The notes under the pieces were generated by a model, which saw only the letters and a list, made by a program, of their open reading frames with translations, did not search any database and had not been told where the DNA came from. This document shows, in pieces, positions 1-6,857 of a stretch of 7,283 bases of DNA. This stretch comes from Chloroflexota bacterium. Lineage in GTDB: Bacteria > Chloroflexota > Dehalococcoidia > Dehalococcoidales > JAUYDJ01. The first letter of the stretch is position 1. Each line of letters begins with the position of its first letter. The stretch lies in contig JAUYDJ010000137.1 in the NCBI GenBank assembly GCA_030690025.1, forward strand, positions 1 to 7,283, read 5' to 3'. The translations under genes and the position numbers were made by a program.

Positions 1-210
1 GTCATTATAGCTTCGGTTAGCATGGGCACCGGCGAAGAGTTGCCCTGGCAATTCGTGCAGACCGAGCCGAGGTTGAAGACCACCGAGGCTTTGCTCAACA
101 AACGTATATATAAAATCGATGGCGACCTGATACACCGCGCCAGCCCACGGATAGTGGATGCCCTGGAGCAGGTGGCCAGATTCATTCATCCCGAACTCTT
201 CAACCCGTAG
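1..210 (+). CDS. btuF: Corrinoid ABC transporter substrate-binding protein, C-terminal fragment
   Basis: This reading frame is open from the first base and ends with TAG at 208-210, so only the last 69 residues of a longer protein are present. The segment resembles the C-terminal lobe of class III periplasmic binding proteins (BtuF/FepB/FhuD family). It has a VIIASVSMGTGE strand-turn near the start, then RIYKIDGDLIHRASPRIVDALEQ, abbreviated here as a 'vy.vdgd...r.sPRivdal' pattern, and a terminal helix ending in HPELF, which is typical of the family. Known family members capture corrinoids or ferric siderophores outside the membrane and hand them to a BtuCD-type permease. The family alone does not fix the ligand; corrinoid is inferred from the B12 genes that follow. 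Signal peptide and lipobox would lie upstream of the window. The first internal ATG (position 22) is not a start, because the homologous fold clearly extends upstream. btuC begins 17 bases after the stop. Confidence 0.85.
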   Translation, partial: VIIASVSMGTGEELPWQFVQTEPRLKTTEALLNKRIYKIDGDLIHRASPRIVDALEQVARFIHPELFNP

Positions 211-227
211 CTAATAGGACTATCTAA

Positions 228-1310
228 ATGACAGTAGAATTACTTAAAGAAAAAGCCGGGTCGCTCAACGCAGATACCGTCTATCCGCGGCGCTGGCGCA
301 GCCGGTGGTACGCCATTATTGGCCTGGCCTTACTGCTGGTAGCGGTGATAGCCGTGACCTCGGCTATCGGCAGCACTCACATTGCCGTGTCTACCATATT
401 CCAGATGCTAATCGGCAAACTACCTTTCTTTGCCATCACGCCTGACTGGTCGAGCACCCTGGAGACCATTGTCTTCCAGATACGTTTGCCACGGGTGCTC
501 CTGGCCGGGCTGGTCGGGGCGGCGCTGGCCGTGGCCGGGACTACCTACCAGGGCCTTTTCCGTAACCCGCTCGCCGACCCCTACCTTATCGGCGTAGCCC
601 AGGGTGCGGCTCTGGGCGCGGTCATCGGTTTCCAGTTCCCCGCCTCATCACAAGTGGCGGCCATACCGCTGCTAGCTTTTACCGGCGCCCTGCTGGCGGT
701 GGCTATCGTATATGCCATTGCCCGGGTGGGTAAGATTCTACCCATGACCACCCTCATCCTGGCCGGTATCGCCCTGGGCGCTTTCCTGGCCTCCATTACG
801 TCTTACCTGCTGATTAGCGCCGGCGACAAATTACATGGCATTATCGCCTGGCTGCTGGGCACATTCTCGCTGACCAGCTGGAGTCAGGTAATCACCGTGC
901 TGCCATATATCACCGTTGGCACAGTCGTTATCTGGCTGTACGCCCGTACCCTGAATGTCATGCAGCTCGGCGAGGAGCAGGCGCAGCAGCTGGGTATCAA
1001 CGTGGAGCGGGTCAAGCTGATTCTACTTGGCGCCGCTACCCTGATAACCGCCGCCGCCGTCAGCTTCTGCGGCATCATCGGCTTTGTCGGCATCATCGTT
1101 CCCCACGCCATGCGCCTTATATGGGGTCCCGACCACCGCTTTCTGCTGCCGCTGGCCACCTTCGCCGGCGCCAGTTTCCTGATTCTGGCCGATACGGTCG
1201 CCCGGACGGTGCTCGCGCCTACCGAGATACCGGTGGGGGTGATTACCGCCTTTCTGGGCGCGCCTTTCTTTCTCTACCTGCTGCGGCAGAAGAAGAGAGC
1301 GATATTTTAG
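228..1310 (+). CDS. btuC: Corrinoid ABC transporter permease (FecCD/BtuC family)
   Basis: This is a 360-residue, very hydrophobic inner-membrane permease that would form the translocation channel as a dimer with two BtuD subunits. A basic N-terminal tail of about 27 residues precedes the first membrane segment (about 28-48), and several more follow, consistent with the roughly ten helices of the family. Family motifs seen are LPRVL at 87-91, the NPLADP loop at 113-118, and GFVGIIVPH at 285-293, which belongs to the cytoplasmic coupling region that contacts the ATPase. The protein ends in a basic tail (RQKKR). Length is normal for the family, slightly extended at the N-terminus. ATG at 228 is preceded by AGGA at 216-219 with 8 bases between, which supports this start. 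The TAG stop directly abuts the btuD start with no gap. FecCD permeases also move iron-siderophores and heme; the corrinoid assignment rests on the operon. Confidence 0.92.
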   Translation: MTVELLKEKAGSLNADTVYPRRWRSRWYAIIGLALLLVAVIAVTSAIGSTHIAVSTIFQMLIGKLPFFAITPDWSSTLETIVFQIRLPRVLLAGLVGAALAVAGTTYQGLFRNPLADPYLIGVAQGAALGAVIGFQFPASSQVAAIPLLAFTGALLAVAIVYAIARVGKILPMTTLILAGIALGAFLASITSYLLISAGDKLHGIIAWLLGTFSLTSWSQVITVLPYITVGTVVIWLYARTLNVMQLGEEQAQQLGINVERVKLILLGAATLITAAAVSFCGIIGFVGIIVPHAMRLIWGPDHRFLLPLATFAGASFLILADTVARTVLAPTEIPVGVITAFLGAPFFLYLLRQKKRAIF

Positions 1311-2117
1311 ATGTACACGCTGCGCTTGAACAAGGTCAGCCTGGGTTACGGTCGGCGGACAGTATTGCGTGATATCACCCTTGAAGCCAGGCCGGGCGAG
1401 CTGCTGGGTATTATCGGCCCCAACGGCTCGGGCAAGTCCACCCTAATCCGGGGCATCACCCGCCTGATTTCTCTCGGCGCCGGGGAAATCTTCGTCGACG
1501 GACTGAATGTCGCCAGCCTGGGCCGCAGTAATTTGGCTCGCCTGGTGGCGGTGGTGCCGCAGAATGCAGCTCTCCCGGAGCTTTTTACCGCCTTTGAAAT
1601 CGTGCTGATGGGGCGCACGCCCCACCTGGGGCGCTTCAGCTACGAAAGCGAGAAGGATTTGGCCATTGTCCGGCAGGCCATGGCGGCCACGCAGACAACG
1701 GCTTTTGCCGAACGTCGAGTCGGTGAGCTTTCCAGCGGCGAGAAGCAGCGGCTGCTTATTGCCCGGGCGCTGGCCCAGGAGCCAAAGATAGTCCTCCTCG
1801 ACGAACCCACCGCCTATCTCGACATCAACTATCAAATCGAGACCCTGCGCCTGGTGCACCAGCTCTGCCGCGAGCAGAACCTGGTGGTGCTAGCTGCTCT
1901 ACACGACCTGAACCTGGCCGCCCAGTTTTGCGACCGGCTGGCTATGCTCAAGGATGGTAAAATCTACTGCCAGGGCACCCCGCAGGTAGTGATAAACCGC
2001 CAGGCTATCAAGGACGTCTACGGCGCCGATGTCTGCGTCTATCCCCACCCGGTCAATGACCTCCCCACCACTCTCGTTGTCTTCGATAAGAACAACGGTA
2101 AGCCGGGGCAAAAATAA
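1311..2117 (+). CDS. btuD: Corrinoid ABC transporter ATP-binding protein
   Basis: This is a 268-residue ABC ATPase that powers the BtuCD importer from the cytoplasmic face. All expected motifs are visible in order: Walker A GPNGSGKST at 36-44, Q-loop Q84, signature LSSGE at 140-144, Walker B LLDEPT at 162-167 with catalytic E165, D-loop at 170-171, and H-loop H198. No key residue is missing. It has about 55 residues after the H-loop, as in the FepC/FhuC/BtuD-type subfamily. ATG at 1311 starts in the base after the btuC stop, and an AAGAGAG purine run lies just upstream inside btuC. The sequence cannot separate a B12 ATPase from an iron-siderophore one; adjacent btuC and downstream cobalamin genes make corrinoid by far the likelier substrate. 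The TAA stop is followed after two bases by cbiB. Confidence 0.93.
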   Translation: MYTLRLNKVSLGYGRRTVLRDITLEARPGELLGIIGPNGSGKSTLIRGITRLISLGAGEIFVDGLNVASLGRSNLARLVAVVPQNAALPELFTAFEIVLMGRTPHLGRFSYESEKDLAIVRQAMAATQTTAFAERRVGELSSGEKQRLLIARALAQEPKIVLLDEPTAYLDINYQIETLRLVHQLCREQNLVVLAALHDLNLAAQFCDRLAMLKDGKIYCQGTPQVVINRQAIKDVYGADVCVYPHPVNDLPTTLVVFDKNNGKPGQK

Positions 2118-2119
2118 AT

Positions 2120-3049
2120 ATGGACAATATCTTCATCCTGCTGGCCGCGCTTGCCCTCGACCTCGCCTTTGGCGAGCCAAGCGACCGCTGGCACCCGGTG
2201 GCCTGGCTGGGCAAGGTCATTTCCCTGGGGATGAAATGGGCGCCCCGGCGAGGCAATCTGGCCCAGATGGTTTTCGGAATTGCTGCGGTCTTGATAACGC
2301 TGGGCATAGTTACGGCAGCCGGTTATTTCCTGTTCCTTTATCTGCAGCAATTCAGCCGCCTGGTATATGTCATAGTTGGCGGCGTCCTGCTCAAGTTCAC
2401 CTTTTCCCTGCGCGGGCTGAGGCAGGCGGCTACCACGGTTAGAGAGCTTTTAGCCCGTGACAATCTGGCCGGAGCGCGCACCAGCCTGAGGGCGCTGGTC
2501 GGGCGCGATACCGCCGGACTGGACAAAAGCCACCTCATTTCCGCCGCCGTGGAGTCGGTCGCGGAAAACAGCACGGATAGCTTCGTCGCCCCGCTATTCT
2601 ATTTTGTCCTGTTCGGCGTCCCCGGCGCGGCCGCTTACCGGGTAGTCAACACCTTCGACAGCATGATTGGGCATCACGGTGAATGGGAGTACCTGGGCAA
2701 GTTCGCCGCCCGGCTGGATACGGCGGCCAATCTACTCCCCGCCCGGCTCGGTGCCCTGATGCTCATTGCCGCCGCCTGGCTCAGCCGGAATAGCCCGCGG
2801 CGGGCATGGCAAGTCATGTTGCGCGACCGACGCAAGACCGCCAGCCCCAACGCCGGCTGGACGATGAGCGCCATGGCCGGCGCCCTGGGCGTGCAGCTGG
2901 AGAAAATCGGCTACTACCGGCTGGGTGATAACCACAACTCCCTGTCGCTGCGGGCTATCGAAACCTCAGGGCAAATGGTCATGATTTCGGCGGCTCTCTG
3001 GAGCCTGATATTAATACTGGCCGAGGTAATATACTTTGCTGCGACCTAA
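2120..3049 (+). CDS. cbiB: Adenosylcobinamide-phosphate synthase
   Basis: CbiB is an integral membrane enzyme that joins (R)-1-amino-2-propanol O-phosphate to the propionate on ring D of adenosylcobyric acid, giving adenosylcobinamide phosphate. The 309 residues match the family length. Diagnostic motifs are D14, GEP at 18-20 and HPVAWLG at 25-31 in the first hydrophobic segment, ESVAENSTDSFVAP at 145-158, the following YRVVNTFDSMIGH stretch, and SPNAGW at 242-247 followed by TMSAMAGALG. Several hydrophobic segments are evident (about 3-17, 53-76 and 285-305). The start is ATG two bases after the btuD stop. Only a weak GGGG (2105-2108) lies upstream, so translation probably depends on ribosomes finishing btuD. 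The end overlaps cobD by 14 bases. In proteobacterial aerobic-pathway naming the same protein is called CobD, which should not be confused with the next gene. Confidence 0.95.
   Translation: MDNIFILLAALALDLAFGEPSDRWHPVAWLGKVISLGMKWAPRRGNLAQMVFGIAAVLITLGIVTAAGYFLFLYLQQFSRLVYVIVGGVLLKFTFSLRGLRQAATTVRELLARDNLAGARTSLRALVGRDTAGLDKSHLISAAVESVAENSTDSFVAPLFYFVLFGVPGAAAYRVVNTFDSMIGHHGEWEYLGKFAARLDTAANLLPARLGALMLIAAAWLSRNSPRRAWQVMLRDRRKTASPNAGWTMSAMAGALGVQLEKIGYYRLGDNHNSLSLRAIETSGQMVMISAALWSLILILAEVIYFAAT
3023..3038 (+). promoter_or_regulatory. Ribosome binding site supporting the TTG start of cobD
   Basis: GAGG at 3023-3026, within GAGGTAAT, lies 9 bases before TTG at 3036-3038, inside the 3' end of cbiB. 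There is no ATG or GTG near the expected N-terminus in this frame, so the site decides the TTG start. The surrounding bases are AT-rich compared with the rest of cbiB. Confidence 0.6.
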
Positions 3050-4124
3050 ACCGAACATCGAACAGCTTGCCCCGAGCACGCATGGGGGTATCGACTACCG
3101 TGAGCTGGAGAGACTGGGTATCTCCCCGGCGAGCGTCCTTGATTTCAGCGTCAGCTCAAACCCCTTCGGCCCGCCGCCCGGTATTACCGAAGCCCTGTGC
3201 CGTGCGTCCATCGCCGACTACCCTGACACTGAAGCTACCGAGCTGAGACGGGCACTCAGCCGGAAGCTGAATACAGTCACTGATAACCTTATCATCGGCA
3301 GCGGCTCCACCGAGCTTATCCGGCTGGTCGCTCTGGCTTATTTCGGCCCCGGCGATTCAGTGCTTGTCCCGGAGCCTACCTACGGCGACTACGAGACTGC
3401 CTGCCGTTTAGTGGGTGCCCAGGTTTTGAAGCAGCCTGTCCGTGAAGAGTCCGGCTTCAGGCTGGACATTGTGGAGACCCTGGCTTTAGTCGGCAAGCAC
3501 CAGCCACGCGGCATTTTTCTCTGTAACCCCAATAACCCCACCGGGCAGTACCTGTCCAGGGAAGAGGTCGAACAAATCCTGTCCGCGGCCGGAGACAGCC
3601 TGCTGGTGCTCGATGAGGCCTACATCGCCTTCACGCAGAACACGTGGCCGTCACTCGACTTAATCGAGCGCGGCAACCTGGTCATCGTCCGCTCGATGAC
3701 TAAAGACTACGCCCTGGCCGGACTGCGCCTGGGCTACGCCATTTCGGCGGAGCCGATAATCTCCGTTCTCAAGCGGGTCCGCCCGCCCTGGAACGTCAGC
3801 TCCATGGCCCAGCAGGCCGGTATCCTGGCGCTGCAAGCGGACGCCTATCTGGAATCATGCCAGTCGAAGATTCAGGAAGCCAAAGAGTTCCTGGTAAGCG
3901 AACTGACCGCTCTCGGGCTGCCACCGATAGCCTCCCGCACCAACTTCTTCCTGGTCAAAGTCGGCGGTGCCGCACAGATGCGCCAGTCCCTACTCAAAAG
4001 AGGTATGCTGGTCCGTGACTGTGCCTCCTTCGGCCTGCCCGGCTATATCCGCCTTGCCCCCCGCACCCTGCCCGAGTGCCAGCGATTGATTAAAGCCATA
4101 AAGGAAGTCCACCATGCCGGCTAA
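3036..4124 (+). CDS. cobD: L-threonine-O-3-phosphate decarboxylase (HisC-like, PLP-dependent)
   Basis: CobD decarboxylates L-threonine O-3-phosphate to (R)-1-amino-2-propanol O-phosphate, the linker used by CbiB. The 362 residues form a fold-type I aminotransferase-like enzyme close to Salmonella CobD in length. An N-terminal HGG motif (17-18 region) and the LDFSVSSNPFGPP segment are typical of CobD. The PLP site is visible as NPNNPTG at 164-170, LDEAY at 192-196 with D193 for the pyridine nitrogen, and SMTKDYALAGLRLGY with K223 as the Schiff-base lysine. The C-terminal YIRLAPRT carries the usual substrate carboxylate/phosphate arginine. Histidinol-phosphate aminotransferase (HisC) is the main alternative, because the two families are closely related; position directly after cbiB and overlap with it favour CobD. 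The start is TTG at 3036, overlapping cbiB by 14 bases. The stop overlaps cbiP by 11 bases. No threonine kinase (PduX type) that would make its substrate is in the window. Confidence 0.88.
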   Translation: MLRPKPNIEQLAPSTHGGIDYRELERLGISPASVLDFSVSSNPFGPPPGITEALCRASIADYPDTEATELRRALSRKLNTVTDNLIIGSGSTELIRLVALAYFGPGDSVLVPEPTYGDYETACRLVGAQVLKQPVREESGFRLDIVETLALVGKHQPRGIFLCNPNNPTGQYLSREEVEQILSAAGDSLLVLDEAYIAFTQNTWPSLDLIERGNLVIVRSMTKDYALAGLRLGYAISAEPIISVLKRVRPPWNVSSMAQQAGILALQADAYLESCQSKIQEAKEFLVSELTALGLPPIASRTNFFLVKVGGAAQMRQSLLKRGMLVRDCASFGLPGYIRLAPRTLPECQRLIKAIKEVHHAG

Positions 4125-5667
4125 GACATTGATGGTGCAGGGCACCGCCTCCTCGGTGGGCAAGAGTATCATGGTGGCGGCGCTGTGCCGCATCTTCCGC
4201 CAGGATGGCTTCCGCGTTACTCCTTTCAAAGCCCAGAACATGGCACTCAACTCCTTTGTCACCCGGGAAGGCGGCGAGATTGGCCGGGCACAGGCGGTAC
4301 AGGCCGAGGCTGCCGGAATCGAACCGTCCGTTCACATGAACCCGGTGCTGCTGAAACCGGAGGCCGACTCCCGCTCGCAGGTTATCGTGCTGGGTAAAGT
4401 AGCCAATAACCTGGCCGCCAGCCAGTATTACGACTACACCCCTTATCTCCTGAAGGTCATCGAGGATTCTCTCAACCGCCTGCGCGCCAGCTACGATATG
4501 GTGGTCATTGAAGGTGCCGGCAGCCCCGCCGAGATAAACCTGAAGGAAAGAGAAATCGTCAACATGCGCGTGGCTAAAATGGCGGGCGCTCCGGTACTTC
4601 TCGTCGGTGACATCGACCGCGGTGGCGTTTTTGCCGCTATCGTCGGCACCCTGGAGCTGCTGACTCAAGAGGAGCGGGACCTGGTTAAGGGGGTGGTTAT
4701 CAACAAGTTCCGCGGTGACATCGAGTTGCTAAAGCCCGGCCTGCGTTCCCTGGAGGCAAAAACCGGTAAGCCAGTGCTGGGCATCATCCCCTACTTTCAC
4801 GATATTGCCATTGCCCAGGAGGACTCGGTCTACCTCGACGAGAGACCCGCTCAAAATAACGGTGGGCTGGATATAGCCATCATCCGCTTGCCGCACATCG
4901 CTAACTACGATGACTTCGACCCCCTTGAGCAGTCTAGCGTTACCGTCCGCTACGTGGCCACCGGCACGGAACTGGACAACCCCGACCTTATCATACTGCC
5001 CGGCACCAAGACCACCATCGCCGACCTCGCCTATCTGAAGCAGCAGGGACTCGACCGGGCCATTGTGGAACGGGCCAAAGGCGGCACGCCGGTAATTGGC
5101 ATCTGCGGCGGCTACCAGATGCTGGGTAAGAATATCAGCGACCCTGACGGAGTCGAGTCCGGGGAGGGCAGTATCGCCGGCCTGGGACTGCTGGATATCG
5201 AGACGACTTTCCACCCGACCAAGACGACTACCCAGGTTAAAGCGCGGGTGGCTGCTGATACCGGCTTACTCAAAGGTCTGAAGGGCATGGAGGTCACCGG
5301 CTACGAGATTCACATGGGACAGTCCAATCAAAACGACCTACCGGTATTTAAGGTCATCGAGACGCCGCAGGGTAAAGCTGAATACTTCGACGGCAGCGCC
5401 AGCCCCGACGGCCTTATATTCGGGACATACCTGCACGGCTTATTCCATAACACCGACTTCACCAGCGCCCTGCTGGAGCGACTGCGCGAAGTCCGTGGTT
5501 TGCCAGCCGCTGCCGCTACGCCGCTGAACAAAGAGGCGCAGTACGATAAGCTGGCGCAATTGTTCCGGCAAAACCTGGATATGACAGAAGTTTATAGAAT
5601 AGCTTTAGGAGGGGATTATGACGAATTCTTTAGACACAATATTAAAGTCAATAAAGCCACTGGATAG
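4114..5667 (+). CDS. cbiP: Adenosylcobyric acid synthase (glutamine-hydrolysing)
   Basis: CbiP (CobQ in the aerobic pathway) amidates four carboxylates (b, d, e, g) of adenosylcobyrinic acid a,c-diamide, using glutamine and ATP, to give adenosylcobyric acid. The N-terminal half is a dethiobiotin-synthetase-like ATPase: P-loop GTASSVGKS at 10-18, KAQNMALNS at 39-47, VVIEGAGSP at 130-138, and GDIDRGGVF at 165-173. The C-terminal half is a class I-type (GATase_3) glutaminase with nucleophile C331 in GICGGYQMLG and H441 in GTYLHGLFH. ATG at 4114 has AAGGAAG at 4101-4107 and overlaps cobD by 11 bases. The 517 residues are slightly longer than usual: the family normally ends soon after the 'NLDM..vY.i' segment, while here about 18 more residues (DYDEFFRHN...) continue through the cobT ribosome site and start codon. 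That tail looks like a consequence of overlap rather than a domain. Cobyrinic a,c-diamide synthase (CbiA) is excluded by the CbiP-type motifs and size. Confidence 0.95.
   Translation: MPAKTLMVQGTASSVGKSIMVAALCRIFRQDGFRVTPFKAQNMALNSFVTREGGEIGRAQAVQAEAAGIEPSVHMNPVLLKPEADSRSQVIVLGKVANNLAASQYYDYTPYLLKVIEDSLNRLRASYDMVVIEGAGSPAEINLKEREIVNMRVAKMAGAPVLLVGDIDRGGVFAAIVGTLELLTQEERDLVKGVVINKFRGDIELLKPGLRSLEAKTGKPVLGIIPYFHDIAIAQEDSVYLDERPAQNNGGLDIAIIRLPHIANYDDFDPLEQSSVTVRYVATGTELDNPDLIILPGTKTTIADLAYLKQQGLDRAIVERAKGGTPVIGICGGYQMLGKNISDPDGVESGEGSIAGLGLLDIETTFHPTKTTTQVKARVAADTGLLKGLKGMEVTGYEIHMGQSNQNDLPVFKVIETPQGKAEYFDGSASPDGLIFGTYLHGLFHNTDFTSALLERLREVRGLPAAAATPLNKEAQYDKLAQLFRQNLDMTEVYRIALGGDYDEFFRHNIKVNKATG
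5607..5620 (+). promoter_or_regulatory. Strong ribosome binding site of cobT inside the 3' end of cbiP
   Basis: A full AGGAGG at 5607-5612 lies 5 bases before ATG at 5618-5620. It is the best Shine-Dalgarno in the window and is located within coding sequence of cbiP. The local DNA (5581-5660) is markedly AT-rich (26 G/C of 80 by hand count), which would keep the initiation region unstructured. Confidence 0.8.
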
Positions 5668-6691
5668 TCGGGCGATGGCTGCAGCGCGGGCCCGCCAGGA
5701 CTGCCTCACCAAGCCGCACGGCAGCCTGGGCCGTTTGGAAGAGCTATCCGTCCAGATTGCCGGTATCACCGGACAGGCCATGCCCAAACTGGAGCACAAG
5801 GTCATCATTACCATGGCCGCCGACCACGGCGTCGTGGCCGAGGGGGTGAGTCTATACCCCCAGGCGGTAACCCGCCAGATGGTGCTTAACTTCCTCCGCG
5901 GCGGCGCCGCCATCAACGTGCTTGCCGGACACATCGGGGCGCGGGTGGTGGTGGTTGATATGGGGGTCATCGGCGGTTTCTCATCATTATCCGGGCTATT
6001 ATGCAAACCAGTCGACTCCGGCACCAAAAGCATGTTACGCGGGCCAGCGATGACCCGCCCGCAAGCTATAACCGCCCTGGAAACGGGTATCGAAATAGTG
6101 CAGGACGAGGCCAGGAAAGGCCTCGACATTGTGGCTACCGGCGACATGGGCATTGGCAACACCACCGCCAGCAGCGCCATCTTCGCTGCTATCAGCGGCC
6201 AGTCAGTGGCCAGGGTTACCGGCCGGGGCACCGGCATCGACGATAAGCAGCTGGCCCACAAGGTCGGCGTCATCGAAAAAGCCCTGTCCCTCAACCACCC
6301 CAACCCGAAAGACCCGGTCGATGTGCTGGCCAAAGTGGGCGGCTTTGAAATTGGCGGCCTGGCCGGCGTGATGCTGGGCGCGGCTGCCCGCCGTATCCCG
6401 GTAGTCATTGACGGGCTTATTTCCGGCGCGGCCGCCCTCATCGCTACCGGACTTTCCCCCCGAGTCAAAGACTACCTGATTCCGGCTCACGTCTCCGCCG
6501 AGCCGGGACACAAGCTTATGCTGGATTTCCTGGGCTTAAAGCCGCTGCTCGACCTTAACATGCGCCTGGGTGAAGGCACTGGCGCCGCCCTGGGTATTTC
6601 GCTGGCCGATGCCGCCGTCAAAACTTTATGTCTAATGGCTACCTTTGGTGAGGCCGGTGTTTCCGAGGCTGAACCGCCGCCAGGCAAATAA
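5618..6691 (+). CDS. cobT: Nicotinate-nucleotide--dimethylbenzimidazole phosphoribosyltransferase
   Basis: CobT transfers the phosphoribosyl group of nicotinate mononucleotide to a lower-ligand base (classically 5,6-dimethylbenzimidazole), giving alpha-ribazole 5'-phosphate. The 357 residues match the family. Motifs are KPHGSLGRLEEL at 32-43, AADHGVVAEGV at 67-77, the GDMGIGNTT loop at 175-183, GRGTGID at 202-208, and GEGTGAA with E319, which corresponds to the catalytic glutamate (Glu317 in Salmonella CobT). No essential residue is missing. The start at 5618 is chosen because of the strong AGGAGG and because residues 5-31 match the usual 'LD.IL..I.PLD..A' N-terminus; hence the 50-base overlap with cbiP is real and not a start-calling error. 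The base specificity cannot be read from sequence, and relatives activate various benzimidazoles or other bases. It is followed by the only sizeable gap in the window. Confidence 0.96.
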   Translation: MTNSLDTILKSIKPLDSRAMAAARARQDCLTKPHGSLGRLEELSVQIAGITGQAMPKLEHKVIITMAADHGVVAEGVSLYPQAVTRQMVLNFLRGGAAINVLAGHIGARVVVVDMGVIGGFSSLSGLLCKPVDSGTKSMLRGPAMTRPQAITALETGIEIVQDEARKGLDIVATGDMGIGNTTASSAIFAAISGQSVARVTGRGTGIDDKQLAHKVGVIEKALSLNHPNPKDPVDVLAKVGGFEIGGLAGVMLGAAARRIPVVIDGLISGAAALIATGLSPRVKDYLIPAHVSAEPGHKLMLDFLGLKPLLDLNMRLGEGTGAALGISLADAAVKTLCLMATFGEAGVSEAEPPPGK

Positions 6692-6715
6692 GGAAATTCA
6701 TAGAAAAAGTTTGGA

Positions 6716-6746
6716 TTGGCTGGCATTAACCAAGAACAAGTATAAT
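6716..6746 (+). promoter_or_regulatory. Possible sigma-70-type promoter for cobS
   Basis: A perfect TATAAT at 6741-6746 lies in an AT-rich stretch. The best -35 candidate is TTGGCT at 6716-6721, 19 bases upstream, which is a loose match with long spacing. If used, the transcript would begin at about 6752-6754, within the left arm of the inverted repeat. The match is suggestive only; cobS may equally be read from the upstream operon transcript. Confidence 0.3.
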
Positions 6747-6747
6747 A

Positions 6748-6791
6748 TGTCATTGCGAGTCTCGATGCAATCGGGGCTCCTCGCAATGACA
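6748..6791. repeat. Short palindromic intergenic repeat, CATTGCGAG type
   Basis: The arms TGTCATTGCGAG (6748-6759) and CTCGCAATGACA (6780-6791) are perfect 12-base inverted repeats around a 20-base centre. The centre holds a small nested palindrome, CGAT-GCA-ATCG (6763-6773). On the minus strand the element reads GTCATTGCGAGGAGCCCCG at its start, and 'GTCATTGCGAGGAGC' is, from my knowledge, the end motif of a dispersed MITE/REP-like intergenic repeat seen in many unrelated bacterial genomes. With only one copy in the window, repeat status is inferred from motif and symmetry. No clear target-site duplication flanks it. As RNA it would fold into a stable hairpin on either strand. Confidence 0.7.
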
Positions 6792-6843
6792 ATCCGCATC
6801 AACTAGCAATGAACAGTACCATAAAGGAGCTGTCAAACCAGGT

Positions 6844-6857
6844 AAGGAGATTTAATG
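6844..6857 (+). promoter_or_regulatory. Ribosome binding site of cobS
   Basis: AAGGAGA at 6844-6850 precedes ATG at 6855 with about 5 bases between. An in-frame TAA at 6843-6845 excludes any start further upstream, so this site and ATG fix the cobS N-terminus. Confidence 0.8.

Larger units (their letters stand above)
6692..6854. other. Intergenic gap between cobT and cobS
   Basis: These 163 bases are the only non-coding stretch of note in an otherwise packed operon. The first 60 bases are AT-rich (about one third G/C by hand count) and end in TATAAT. A compact perfect inverted repeat follows (6748-6791), then about 50 bases leading to the cobS ribosome site. I see no tRNA, no protein gene with a credible ribosome site, and no rho-independent terminator (no T-run after the hairpin). 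Confidence 0.7.

Noticed and set aside
2029..2442. A + strand 137-codon frame across the btuD/cbiB junction
   Set aside because: It overlaps two well-supported genes in another frame, its product has no recognisable motif, and it has no ribosome site of its own.
4090..4668. A 192-codon minus-strand open frame opposite the start of cbiP
   Set aside because: The translation (many His, Gly, Val) has no recognisable domain and lies fully opposite the conserved P-loop region of CbiP; judged to be a shadow frame.
5656..5663. GCCACTGG, resembling the core of the cobalamin riboswitch B12 box
   Set aside because: It lies inside the cbiP/cobT coding overlap, and the other conserved riboswitch helices are not seen around it; an eight-base match is expected by chance. 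A covariance-model search for the cobalamin riboswitch family over this window would settle it.
5605..6468. A 287-codon open frame on the minus strand opposite cobT
   Set aside because: It is a shadow of cobT: composition is rich in Ala, Pro, Ser, Arg and Met, no family motif is recognisable, and cobT on the other strand is complete with all catalytic motifs. GC-rich coding DNA commonly leaves such antisense frames open.
6487..6792. A minus-strand open frame starting in the palindrome and running into the cobT end
   Set aside because: It has no ribosome site, it is antisense to cobT, and its N-terminus simply translates the repeat.
6748..6800. Hairpin after cobT as a rho-independent terminator
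   Set aside because: The stem is strong, but no run of T follows it on the + strand, and on the minus strand there is no gene to terminate. The loop is also long and the arms carry a repeat-family motif.
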